Source: Ceriagrion tenellum
Taxonomy: Eukaryota; Arthropoda; Insecta; Odonata; Coenagrionidae
Direction of reading: 5' to 3'
Assembly (NCBI GenBank): GCA_963169105.1
Contig: OY720643.1
Span: 24,958,373 to 25,022,372, forward strand
DNA length: 64,000 nt
Part shown: positions 45,902 through 56,439 of the stretch, piece by piece
Layout of the letters: each line of letters opens with the position of its first letter
Numbering within the stretch: the first letter of the stretch is position 1
Notes under the pieces: model-generated
Database searches by the model: none
What the model saw: the letters and a program-made list of their open reading frames with translations, nothing else
Told to the model about the DNA's origin: nothing
Position numbers and translations under genes: made by a program

Positions 45902-46078
45902 TGCTTTATTACTAATCAACTTGATACAAAGATACATCACAGACTTAGCGATACAGCCCTGTCACTTGCTCTGAGGTTACATGAGCTTATATGAAATGAC
46001 CACCCTCTCTTGGGTGCTTGATACATTACAAAACAAAAGAACATAATATAATTAAAGAACGTAACACATTACACAACA
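45902..46078 (-). repeat. gypsy-2 5' LTR
   Basis: 177 bp, with TG...CA ends (TGTTGTGTAATGTG at the minus-strand start). It directly precedes the primer-binding-site-like TGGTGGCAGC at about 45,892-45,901. Confidence 0.8.
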
Positions 46079-46401
46079 CACATTAATCAGGCTTTTTGAA
46101 TGCATTACAGCTATTGAATTATCAGCTACTGTCAGAAATAAAACGATAAGGCCTTCATTATAAAAATAACTCCAAAAATGCATAAATTGTGCATCAGAAA
46201 ATAAATTGCCAGGATTTTTACGGGATACTTCTTACTCAATTAAATATTTATGACAAGTTAAATTAGTGCAAATTGAAACATAAGTCAATGATTATGAATC
46301 TGGGCGGCAGAAATCGATCAAGGATAGTGGTTTCAACAATTCATATAAACATAATGGCAACTGAAAATATGTACTTTCAACGGAATACATACAGCATATA
46401 A
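46079..46401. other. No recognisable feature
   Basis: AT-rich spacer between gypsy-2 and TE-B. Confidence 0.5.
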
Positions 46402-46843
46402 CCCAGATAGCAAAGTAAGTGTAAATCAAGCTTGATTTAAGCTTGATTATACAAGCTACCAAGCTTGCATCCTGCTAGACAATTCAAGCTATTCAGCTTA
46501 TTTCAAGCTTGAATCAAGCAAGCTAGTCTCCAACAGTCAAGCTTTCTGCAACCTTGACAGTGTAGCTTGAATCAAGCTTGATTTTCCAGTTTGATTCAAG
46601 CATAATGTTTCAGCTTGAATCAAGGTTGACTTCTCCCTCACCAGCAAGTCTGAATCTAGCAGGATTTAATGCAAGAAAGGACTCTTAAGGTATGTAAAAT
46701 GAGAAATGAAATCATCAAAATATCCTTAAAGGAAGCATTAGGAAAGTAATTCAAGTCAAGGGATACATTAAGTAATAACAATCAACACATGAAAATTTAT
46801 TTTAAAACACATTTATTGTGATAAATTAAGCTTTCTTAAACAA

Positions 46844-47682
46844 CCCTGGTGAAAATGGACCATTCATGAACTGTTCCACAAGTGTTACATGAACGGTTGG
46901 GAAGCCGTTCCCTAATGTTCATGAAGCGTTGGTGAACCGTACATGAAGCATTGGTCAACCGTTCACGAACTGTATTTTGGCCCAAATGAAGTGTTACGAA
47001 CCGTTCACAATGGGCCGTTCAGGAACTGTTTCCCATCTAACTAGGGTACAGCTCCTAATGAGACCAACAGTTCATGCAAAAATAGAGAACACTTCAGTCA
47101 ATTGTTTATAAACACTAATGCTCATAAAACATTTGTAGACTGCGCCCGAAGCATTGGTGGACTGTGCATGAAGTGTTGGTGAACCGTGCAGTAAGTGTAG
47201 GTGAACCGTGCATGAGGCTAGAATCAGTTCATTAGCAGGGAAAGTCTTAAATTCATTTGGTATCCATAATGTTCAGCCAAAAGAGGCTTATTTTATAAGT
47301 GGAAATTGGTTAACTAGGCTGTAAATTTAGTAACTATAGACAATCTTATGAGTGGCTATAGAAATTATAGTCCTATAGTATTTTTGTCTTAATATTATGC
47401 TCTGTTCAACAGCTGTTCATGAACCATTAATGTAAACCGTGCAGGTAGTGTGCCAGAAATGTTCTGTTCATCAGCCGTTCACAAACAGTTCATGTAAACC
47501 GTGTGGGAAGTGTACTGGAAATGTTCTGTTCAAGAGCCGTTCATGAACCTTTCATGGTTTGGCAGATGGAGCTGAGTGCACAGCTCCTGCACGTCTCCTG
47601 AATAGCCCAGTAAGTTCATGAAGCGTGCGCACGGTTAGTGCACAGCTCATGAACACTTCAGTGAACAGCCCACTTTCACCAG
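46844..47682. mobile_element. CCCTGGTGAAAATGG-ended element nested in TE-B (TE-C)
   Basis: Left end CCCTGGTGAAAATGG at 46,844 and right end ccactttcacc at about 47,670-47,682 are inverted matches, with AA flanks plausible after one change in the last base. Both ends carry many copies of ttcatgaactg/ggttcatgaac-type motifs. The interior (47,250-47,400) is unrelated AT-rich DNA, so the copy is non-autonomous. Confidence 0.75.
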
Positions 47683-48284
47683 GAAAATCTGGTATTGAAC
47701 TACTATTTGACCATATATTGAAAATATCCAGGGGAACCATGTCCAACCAGGGTAGCATTATGATAACAGCCACTTTCTGAAAAATGAAGATAGCAAGAGT
47801 CAATTCACTAACAGAATGCAAATGAAATATTTATTTGACAACTAACAAAAATATAATAGTTCCAACATGAATGAAGTTTGCATTAATCAGTAGCGTCATG
47901 GCAATTTTTGTTTCTAACAAGGCATTTTCAAGGATGTAACACATCAAGTGTTTGAATTATGTTCTTCTCTCGCACTACCTTTTAGCATGAGTAATCTACA
48001 AATTTTTCATATAATAATCAATGCCTTTGTTTTCATTCTGATAATGTATCATGCATAGCAACATTAGTGCAGGTAATTTAATGCAGCACTTAATCGATTT
48101 CCACAGACAGGTTTTGGACAAGAAAAGAACCAACTTGTCCCTCAAATAATAGTTTGTTGGAATTACAAGAGTTATATTATGAAAAGGGAAATGAAGTAAT
48201 TTCACATACAGTAAATTCTGAGACCAATACTTCTACTATACCTTCTTGCGATACGATGTTTTGCCAGCTGAAGCCAAAGACAAA

Positions 48285-48535
48285 TACAGTCTTTACATTT
48301 ACATCTACAATCAGATACAAATACAGTCTTTACATCTACATCTACTGGACGGAACTTGACCCACTAATTTTTTCCCCACTAAATCGAAATGTCCCATTTC
48401 TGCAGGGCTACCAGCAGTAACGGTTTTCACATGACGGAGTGCTGGAAAAGTTAAATAACGACTATATATTCCAAGTTCCGTCCTGCTCTACTTTATACCC
48501 TGCAAGCCACCTCGATGGTGTGTGGCAGGGGAATG
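48285..48535 (-). mobile_element. LINE 3' tail
   Basis: Tacatct repeats at about 48,290-48,350 and 'taccctgcaagccacc...tggtgtgtggcagggg' near 48,495-48,530 match the 3' end of the LINE at 24,113-24,895. No coding part remains. Confidence 0.7.
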
Positions 48536-48885
48536 TGTGACGCAGTTAAAACTAATAAAAATTTTTAATTAATGAACATTAATTAATTAATTCATGTATT
48601 CATATAAATTCCTCACCTCCAATATCAACACCTAATCACAACATTAAATAAACTTTAAAAAATTAGCGGTACATGCCTCGTGCATGCATACCTAAAATTT
48701 TCCTCGTAGTAGTAGTATTATACCTCTCAGTAGCATTGAAGTTCGTGCGCACGCTATGTCTACATGCCTACATTAATAAATTCAATTAACCCTGATTTAA
48801 TATGCATAGCTGGTTGAAATATAGGAAAAAACTGTAGTACTTACCAAGGTAGATATTAATCCAGTCGATCTTGATCGGTGAGAGT

Positions 48886-49391
48886 GGCGTTGTGCATTGA
48901 CAAGAAGTACAGTTACGCCTGTGCGCGTATCAAGGTGGCAGTAAGCTTGAAACTGGCTTGAATCAAGCGCTCGGTCGGTAGCTTGGCTCGCATTGCTTGA
49001 GACAGGCTTGAATCAAGCTTCTGAAAATCAAGCTTGACATGGCAAGGGAAAACCAAGGTTGACGTAAGCTTACATGCTATCAGGGAAGGATATCCAATAC
49101 AATACAATATGTGGATATAAAGGTGGGATAGAAAGTAAGGCGTTGTGCATTGATAAGAAGTACAGTTACGCCTGTGCGCGCATCAAGGTGGCAGCAAGCT
49201 TGAAACTGGCTTGAATCAAGCGCTCGGTCGGTAGCTTGGCTCGCATTGCTTGAGACAGGCTTGAATCAAGCTTGTGAAAATCAAGCTTGACGTGGCAAGG
49301 GAAAACCAAGGTTGACGTAAGCTTACATGCTGTCAGGGAAGGATATCCAATACAATACAATATGTGAATCTAAAGGTGGGATAGAAAGTAT
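48886..49391. repeat. 253-bp tandem duplication covering the TE-B right end
   Basis: 48,886-49,138 is repeated at 49,139-49,391 with only a handful of differences. The copy includes the subterminal array, the end tgctatcaggg (tgctgtcaggg in the second) and about 53 bp of flank. Confidence 0.9.
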
Positions 49392-49649
49392 ACAAATCAT
49401 ATTAGTCGGCATAACAACCATATGGTCTAATACAAATGAAACAACCATTATCAACTTTCATGAACAAACACTAACCAGAAATATGTGTAGGCTTAACGAA
49501 GATATATCTGTCCATCACAGGGTACTTTTTTCACATGGCTATTATCACCACCAATATCACACAAAATATTTAGGGTATCCACCACCACTCCTTTACCATT
49601 AAGATAACATCAGATATATGTACTACAGTACACAACTACTGTACTACAG

Positions 49650-50030
49650 ATATACATACTATAGTACATATATGTACTACAGTACACCTCTTGCAGAAGA
49701 GTCATCACACAAATGTCATATCTAAATTATAGTTGGAGTAAACAAAGTCTTCAGGTAAAGTCAAATATCTTGGAATTACCATTACTTCAGACTTATTGTG
49801 AGGAATACACATACAAAACATGTGCAGCAGAGCATTACAGAAATCGGAATTATCAAGTTTACAATAGGAAGGTCTACAGATGAAAAAGTAAAAGAGAGGT
49901 GCTAATTCATTCTGGTTAGGCCACACCTTGAATAACCCGTGAGCATTTGGGACCCTGGACAGAAAGATTTTACCAAAGAAATTTAATAAAATACAAAAGA
50001 AAGCTCCACACCTTATCAAAAAATTTTTTC
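49650..50030 (+). mobile_element. LINE RT C-terminal fragment, left composite copy
   Basis: The plus strand reads KVKYLGITITSD, an RAL-K segment, LVRPHLE-like residues (FWLGHTLNN) and a WDPGQKDF-like stretch after frame changes. This is a worn LINE RT thumb region. A reverse copy lies at 52,992-53,330. The preceding 49,600-49,690 is full of 'tgtactacagtac' palindromes. Confidence 0.6.
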
Positions 50031-50183
50031 CACCTCCCCATGCATATTTAATGATGTCAAGACATTTCCCCACGTACTACTCAAATGGAAACCAGTGTCA
50101 CTGTTGAAATTCTTTGGTTGTAAGCAGACCTTGATGGCCATTGACCGGGCAATCCCAATAACTGTGCATGTGGCTAAGCAGTA
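50030..50183 (-). mobile_element. Penelope C-terminus, left composite copy
   Basis: The minus strand reads HSYWDC, then an EFQQ or NFNSDTGFHLSSTWGN segment depending on frame. This is the end of a Penelope-like endonuclease (compare 52,297-52,412). It is cut at about 50,183 by the start of TE-G. Confidence 0.6.
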
Positions 50184-51480
50184 CCCTGCCGAAAATGGTA
50201 ATGTACAGGAAACGTACACTTGTTGCACTGCTGCTGGCATACAGGTGGCATAAACAAAATGTACGTGTGTGCTTTGTAGCTGTAAGCAAGCAAAAATGAA
50301 GCATACCCAAAGCGTACAGCAACTGTGCTTAAAGGGTAGATTGGCCCATTTAAGCGTGCACAAATGACAACTCTGGAACAGTACACGAAACATATTCATT
50401 ACGTGTGCATTGAAGCATGAAGGAGACATAAGTTGGTGTGTAGTTCCTGGCATAGTATGTACTGTGTACGTATGAAACCGAAATGCATAAAGCTGGGATG
50501 GAGTAAGGCACATCATAAAAAAAACAACCTCTCAATTCACCAAACCACACGTTATTTTAATCATACTCCACTAGATTACATTATCAAGCCCAGCAATCTT
50601 CATCATCTTCATCACCTTGTTTTCCACTGCTTTTCATGATCTTCCTCGTCGGCTGCATTGCTGTCTTCAATTGCATTGTCTCCTCTATTCTCCTCTATGG
50701 ACCAAGCAAACCTGGAGGAGAAAAAAAATTGTTAATATTTCGAAATTTAACAAATTTAATGTCACATTTAAAAATGATAAGCAAAAACAGTTGATTCAAT
50801 ACATACGGCTCTCCCATGGCAACATCTATCATGTCTCTGGGTCTAGTACTTGGCTTGTTAGCCTGAATGAAGAGAGCAACAAAATGTAATTCAAGCTTAA
50901 TCATGTGCAGTACAGATGCTGTTAGAATATTGTTGACTTACTCTCCATTGAACAAGACACCAGACAGAGTCAGAAGTAGCTGTAGATGCCTTGGACTTGT
51001 TCGGCCTACCGCTAAGGTTGTTAGCCTATTTAGAGAGGATGCCAAGAACTTTTATGAAAATATCCTTGGTATATGGTGGTTTGTGGCCCTGTCTCTCTAG
51101 ATATTTGGCATACAAAACTGGCTAGGCAAAACAAATTCTCAATATTATTTTCCGGGATGGAAAAAAACAGCATTTGCTATTGAGTGTATTGTCACCTTTG
51201 ACAACACCCTTGAATTCCTCGGGAAATTTAAATATTTTAATCTGCCCATCTCTCCCTAGGCAAGGGTACAGGGTTTTTGCTTGGCATCTGGGCCCAATAT
51301 GCCCAGAAGAATGGCACTGCACAGGTTTAGGTCACCTGTGGTGTTCAGTTTCTGCCATCAAGAGGTGGTGTACTGATAGTTTTCACTCAGCTGTATCTGA
51401 AAAAAACTATAACATCATGCACCATTCAATACACTGGTGAGAAAAAGACAACATTAATCTCATACTTACAGGGCCCTGAT
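50184..51480. mobile_element. CCC-ended element with gtacac array and spliced gene (TE-G)
   Basis: It starts CCCTGCCGAAAATGG, close to the TE-C end CCCTGGTGAAAATGG, inside the Penelope fragment. About 280 bp of gtacaggaaacgtacac-like motifs follow (to about 50,480), then a minus-strand multi-exon gene. The right end was not identified, so the given end is the limit of the last plausible exon. Confidence 0.5.
50612..51025 (-). CDS. TE-G gene, last three exons
   Basis: Three exons join in phase with consensus signals. 50,942-51,025 reads ANNLSGRPNKSKASTATSDS then VWCLVQWR, with donor AGA|GTAAGT. 50,807-50,862 reads ANKPSTRPRDMIDVAMGEP, with donor CC|GTATGT. The terminal exon at 50,612-50,711 reads FAWSIEENRGDNAIEDSNAA then DEEDHEKQWKTR and stop. 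All are free of stops. The C-terminus is acidic. An upstream exon may lie at 51,120-51,330 (IFKFPEEFKGVVKGD). The domain is not recognised. Its place, just inside the left array and on the minus strand, mirrors the TE-A gene. Confidence 0.45.
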
Positions 51481-51885
51481 AATTATAGAAGAGAGTAAAA
51501 ATCCTGTAGGTTTTAACAGAGGCTGGCCTCTTTCCTTTTACTCAATGTTTTCTTCATCTAATTGTATGCCCTATCTCTCTTCATCCCATCCATAAAACCT
51601 TTTCTTTTTCATCTCCTTGCCTGCTTACCCAAAATCCTCCCCTCCATCTTGATTTTCAGACTCCTCTCACATATTCATGCCTGTTACAATGACCGAATAT
51701 CTGCCCCAGTCTTATCTCCTCCAAAAGTTTACTCTCCTTATCCACCTTGCCTAGTATATCCTCATTTGACTTCCTTAATATCCACCACACATCCAAGTCC
51801 ATAGCCGATAGAGAGAATCCTGACCAAACTGATTCATTTAGAGAAGAACTTTCTACAGAACTGCTCTAGTAAACAGCAAATTTTT
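51481..51885. other. Pyrimidine-rich spacer upstream of Penelope
   Basis: C/T-rich plus strand with short open frames. It may contain worn Penelope RT sequence, but no RT motif can be pointed to. Confidence 0.35.
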
Positions 51886-52412
51886 ATGGCCCTGAAAAGG
51901 ATCTTAGAATCAACAGGGAGCTGCACACCAGAGCAGTCTGAAATACCACTGGGCATAGCCTTCCTCCCCTATGATTCTATCATATCAGGAAGGATTCAGT
52001 TCACTCAACATTGCTACCATGTTGAGACCATCCATATACCACCATCAAAACTGAGGGAACAACTAGTTAATGGGAAGAATCCAATTGGCATCAACGAATT
52101 CGAAATATGAAATTCCCTGTGATTACAGGAATATCTATGTTAGAGAGACCAGCCACACAAGCAAGACCAGGTTAAAGTAGTGCCTAAGGTATTTCCGATT
52201 GGCGCAATTGCAGAATTCGACAGCAATGGAGTATAGCATTAGCAATGACCATGCCATACAGTGGGAGGGGGCCATACGGCTAAGCCACATGCACAGTTAT
52301 TGGGATTGTCTGGTCAAGGTGGCCATCAACATCTGCTTGAAAACCAAAGAATTTCAACAGTGATAGTGGTTTCCATTTGAGTAGTACGTGGAGAAGTGTC
52401 ATGACATAAAAA
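51886..52412 (+). mobile_element. Penelope-like element, RT end and GIY-YIG endonuclease, right copy
   Basis: Penelope elements encode an RT fused to a GIY-YIG nuclease. Here the plus strand reads IPLGIAFLPYDSIISG, ETIHIPPSKLREQLV and NGKNPIGINEF, the spacer that precedes the nuclease. After a frame change, IPCDYRNIYVRETSHTSKTR follows, a variant of the IPCxCGxxYIGETSRxxxTR signature, then SISNDHAIQWEGA, LSHMHSYWDCLVKVAINI and TKEFQQ. The catalytic GIY/YIG residues appear partly altered (YVRET for YIGET). The RT is missing (5' truncation). It is interrupted just after its end by the mariner. Confidence 0.75.
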
Positions 52413-52416
52413 AATA

Positions 52417-52989
52417 CGAGGGGCATTCAAATATAAACGAGCCTTACACAAAAAGAAATATATTTTACATTTTAGAAGAAAACACACTTTATAGTTATTT
52501 TTCTACATAGTTACCCTCCTTAGTAATGCATTTTTCCCATCGAACAGGTAGTTGGTTCATGCCGTTTTCGAAGAATGACTTCGGGCGTGTATCCAATCAA
52601 TTGCGCACAAACTGTTCAACTTGTTGATCGTTCACAAAACGCTCTCCTCCAAGTGCTTCCTTGAGTGGCCCAAACATAAGAAAATCACTAGGTGAAAGGT
52701 CAGGTCTGTAGGGAGGGTAATCAAGTGTAGTCCAAAGCATTTCATCCAATTTTTAGGATTGTTAGGGCTGCAGTGTGGGGTCTTGCATTGTCGTGCAAGA
52801 GCAGGACGTCTCAGATGGTTGACCGATTGACTTTTTGACCGATATGCAGCTAGAACCTGGTCAAGAAGTTCACAGTAGTAAGCATCATTTATTGTGCGAC
52901 GATCGTGAAGGAAATCAACGAGTAAAACACCTTGAGAGTTCCAAGAAACCTCCAAAGTAAAAGGCTCATTTATATTTGAATGCCCCTCG
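52417..52989 (-). mobile_element. Internally deleted mariner
   Basis: 573 bp flanked by TA (52,415-52,416 and 52,990-52,991). The ends CGAGGGGCATTCAAATATAA and, in reverse, ccctcg are inverted matches of about 28 bp. The minus strand still encodes the catalytic C-terminal part of a mariner transposase: SQGVLLVDFLHDRRTINDAY, then YCELLDQVLAAYRSK, the region corresponding to LLLHDNARPHT in altered frame, and a PxSPDLxPxDxxxF-like segment. The N-terminal half with the DNA-binding domain is gone and the frame shifts, so it is inactive. Confidence 0.9.
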
Positions 52990-52991
52990 TA

Positions 52992-53510
52992 TGCATGGCA
53001 AGGTGAGAAAAATTTTTTAATGAAGTGTGGAGCTTTCCTCTGTATTTTATAAAATTGTTTTGGTAAAATCTTTCTGTCCAGGGTCCCAAACGCTCATAGG
53101 TTATTCAAGGTGTGGCCTAACAAGAGCGAATAAGCACCTATCTTTTACTTTTTCATGCTCTACCGCACATGTTTTGTATGTGCATTCCTCACAATCAGTC
53201 TGAAGTAATGGTAATTCCAAGATATTTGACTTTACCTGAAGAATTTGAATACTCCAACTATAGTTAGATATGACATTTGTGTGATGACTCTTCTGCAAGA
53301 GGTGTACTGTAGTACATTTACTGGTATTTTGTTCTATTTTTCTGTTTGGTTTTGTGACATAGAACCTGGTCAAGGGGAACAAGAGTATACTGGTACATAT
53401 GCACTTATTTACCAATAAATTACTGTCAATTTCTCTCCATCACAAGTTATATCTCAGTTCTTCATAACGCTGAGGAATGGGTACTATATCCCTGCTATAA
53501 CAAGTAGCAA
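52992..53510 (-). mobile_element. LINE RT C-terminal fragment, right composite copy
   Basis: The minus strand reads KVKSNILELPLLQTD, KVKDRCLFALVRPHLE, a PMSVWDPGQKDFTK-like continuation and further worn sequence. It is the inverted counterpart of 49,650-50,030. Sequence above 53,330 also matches 39,353-39,568. Confidence 0.65.
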
Positions 53511-53881
53511 TGAAAGTCAAGTGCACTGCATCGGGCGTACGGCGAAAGGTCGTTTTATGGCACCGTGGAGCTCTTTACGCGGTTATTTGCGGATAATTTT
53601 TGGAGAACGTTTTCTAGTCTCCAAAAAAATGCACAAGAGCGTTCAGTTTTATTTTTGCAGTGGTGTGAAGTGGTAGCTTTTTGAAACTTCAGCTCGGATT
53701 TCACTCTTTTGGTGTCAGTATTGGATCTCTCGAATTCCCTCTATATATGACTCCTAGTTGTGTGGATAGTCTGCTAATCTCTTCAAGATTCCTCAGTTTT
53801 ACAGGATATGTGTACTCTTTCAGGACAAGCTTTTGTACTCGCCTATTTCCTCTTTAAGCTTTTGTTTCGGCTGCCTTTTAG
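53511..53881. other. No recognisable feature
   Basis: Sequence between the LINE fragment and the Transib-like transposase. It could include the 5' end of the latter, but no terminus was identified. Confidence 0.35.
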
Positions 53882-55001
53882 GTGTTGATGGCGTTAATGA
53901 ACGAAAAAAGGTCTCGATTGATAATTACACGTTTAAAAATGTATGAAATACTAATGGGAGTGAAAAATGTGTCATTTCGTATAAAGGCAAATTACTTGTT
54001 ACATTGTCCCGCCGAATGGTTGCATTTGAATGTGATTAATGAAGTTTTAAATGCTTTAAGTGTTTACGTTAGGAGGTTCTTTCTTTATGAATATGCGTCG
54101 CGGTGGGAACAAAGCTTACGGAATAACTATAGAATTTTGAAGCGTTGTTGCGAATGTCTACAGGTAAGTGCTACGTTTTCCCGAACATTTTCTGCAAAAT
54201 TTTTCAAGTTCTTGAACGCCGTCCTGTAAGTATATTCACACGATTAAATATTATTAAGAAATAACCTTGTACTTTGAATAATTTAAAAAAAATCAAATTT
54301 ATGCTCGCATTACAACCCTTATTAGGCACTTCTGGGCGTTCGGAGATATGTTTTCGCACTTACAGCGAACGATCAAAGAGTAGGAAAACAGAAAGGCTGA
54401 GATCGTCTCATTCTGCGGTAGCTCTTTCATTCGCGGCCTCTATGAGTTTAAGAGAAGAGGGAGTTGAAGCAGCCTCCAAGCTCCTCAAAGAAATAACCAC
54501 GGCCACACTAAATGGTCAAGAGGAGTACTTTCGAAGTGGAAGAAAACTTACCTGATGCCAACAAATATGTCAGAGGAAGAAGCTCTATCGCTAATTATTT
54601 CCATGCAACTCACGAAGAACCAGTATATAGGTCTTCGGAAAGTAGCAGAAAGTCATGGACATAAATTATATCCTTATTACGAAAAAATGCGGATGGCTAA
54701 TAGTGCTACTTATCCAGGTGAAGTTACTATTTTAGAAGACTCATGTGAAGTTAAACTTCAAAGCCTACTTGATCATACAGCATCGCGCATCTTGGAATGT
54801 ATTTCCAGACATTCAGCAACCGCGCATAATATAAATTGTACATTAATTTGTAAATATGGCTTTGACGGAAGCTCAGGCCATTCTCAGTATAAGCCAAGTT
54901 GGCATCGAGAATCGATATCGGATGAATTGTTGTTCATCAGCTCCCTGATGCCACGTCGTTCAGTAAACGACGAAACAGGTAACAATGACAAAAATAATTG
55001 A
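53882..55001 (+). pseudogene. Transib-like (RAG1-related) transposase fragment
   Basis: Plus-strand pieces lie in order. An N-terminal part at 53,882-54,229 contains YEYASRWEQSLRNNYRILKR and is followed by a possible donor CAG|GTAAGT at about 54,164. At 54,330-54,550 the sequence reads LGTSGRSEICFRTYSERSKS and RKTERLRSSHSAVALSFA. After a one-base shift near 54,555, SEEEALSLIISMQLTKNQYI follows, then LLDHTASRILECISRHSA and KYGFDGSSGHSQYKPSWHRE. The DGSSGHSQYK block resembles the first catalytic Asp region of Transib and related RAG1-like transposases (from memory). The later Asp and Glu regions are not seen, so this is a 3'-truncated copy. Confidence 0.6.
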
Positions 55002-56439
55002 TGTTTTCCATAGTCTCTTGTAAAAACGTTTAATTATCACTTATAACATTTCGTGACATTAAAAGACATTTCTATACACTTTAGGTGCAATTATTGGATG
55101 GACCTAGTGGCCCTCTATAGGTCTACTCCTAACAACCCAAGAATAACTTTTGAGTTTTGGCTCAGAGTCAGGCGAATCATCTTAGCTTTCGTGTTAGATG
55201 GAATCAATTCTTACTAAGCAGGGATTCAAGCGGCATTCATTTTTTAGGTTTATTCTTTGAATGACCATCAATTCTGGTATTTCATTGTACAGGTCATATT
55301 TATGAAATAGATTTGTATTATAAACTTGTGAATATACTCATAATGACTGAGACTGGGGGTATAAAAAACAGAGAGTTGGAACGTATTTCCCTTCATAGCA
55401 TTGCTCTGGTCTTGAATACGAGAAATGGGCATTAATACGATCTCAAAGTTCTGTTCACGTTAGTTGATTACAACTTTATTTTGACAATATATCTTGGACT
55501 CCTTCATTTGCATTCACTCTTATCCCGAATTGAGCTCGTGGTCCTTTTATTGCCATTGAAGTATCATTAATAAAAAATTTAAAACGGCAGTCATAGAGCA
55601 ATCGAGAAAGGTTAAAATTGCTTAAGATGTTTACGATTTTTAGTAGTTCAATATTTTCTCTGTAACACACCCTGTCACAAGCTTCCCACGTGCTCGCTGA
55701 ATAGTATTTCACCTTGAATGATTCTCCCTAGGCTAGCTTTTATATTTTCTCTGCGAATGACAAATTCTTCGCGTATATATTACACGGACAGTGCTCCGTC
55801 TTTCCTATCAGTGCTTCCCAAGTTTTCTCTCTGTAATCCATGTGTTCTAAGTTTCACAGCATATTAGTCAGATTAAAAGAATCATTAAAATCAAAGGGGT
55901 AGAGTGTTTGATGCATATTAAATCTAGCTAGAGTCACAGTAAAACAAACATGTACGCTAAATCATCTGCGTCACCATAATCCTGGTGTGCCTAAAAATGT
56001 GAATATAGAGACGATTTCACGACGAACTGATTTTTTGTCAAATGATTTTGGAGGCCTTCAAGTAAAGGGTAATTTCGATGGTGTCATGGAACTCATGGGA
56101 ATGTATGTCACAAATCCATCACAATTTACCTTGGATACTTTCGCTTTCGGAGCTTAAAATCTTGATAATACAGTCAAGATTTTTTCTACTTCCTACATCT
56201 AGATTAACGTAACGCATTTCACAAAATGTTTTCATTTAATTTTCAGGATCGACTTTCAACTTTGTCCGGCGGAATATTTATTCAAACGTTGTTCTATTCT
56301 ATTGTTAAAATTTTAGTTGTATATGAATATACAAATTGGAAAACAAGTTACATTAACCTAATAGGCTCAGGTTGTAATGCGAATGCGGGAAGGCTCTCTT
56401 AGAGAGAATATACACTTTGAGTATGAAAAATACATTTTA
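55002..56439. other. No recognisable feature
   Basis: AT-rich DNA between the Transib-like fragment and the satellite. The minus-strand frame at 55,476-55,712 (HTSW-type residues, DRVCYRENIELLKIVNIL) weakly resembles a LINE RT 'VCYRENxELLK' thumb segment but is too short to call. Confidence 0.35.

Larger units (their letters stand above)
40854..46078 (-). mobile_element. Second Ty3/gypsy retrotransposon (gypsy-2) with both LTRs
   Basis: Minus-strand element with gag, pol and matching LTRs. The 3' LTR is at 40,854-40,994 and the 5' LTR at 45,902-46,078. They share 'acttagcgatacagccctg' and 'gaccaccctctcttgggtgc'. The 3' LTR lacks about 37 bp internal to the other. The 5' LTR is followed on the minus strand by TGGTGGCAGC, the likely primer-binding site. 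Flanks are catat on the left and cacat on the right, a plausible 5-bp target duplication with one change. The element is interrupted by a TTAA MITE (41,059-41,358) and a LINE fragment (42,071-42,633). Confidence 0.9.
46402..49085. mobile_element. CCC-ended element with aagcttgatt array (TE-B)
   Basis: Left end CCCAGATAGCA and right end (reverse complement) CCCTGATAGCA, each flanked by AA (46,400-46,401 and 49,086-49,087), which gives a 2-bp target duplication like that of TE-A. Motifs such as tcaagcttgattcaagc are crowded at 46,420-46,660 and 48,940-49,080. The interior contains TE-C, a LINE tail and no recognised gene. Confidence 0.75.

Noticed and set aside
49650..53510. CRISPR-like or attachment-site repeats
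   Set aside because: Repeats here are inverted TE copies and subterminal motifs. The window is eukaryotic and no spacer pattern exists.
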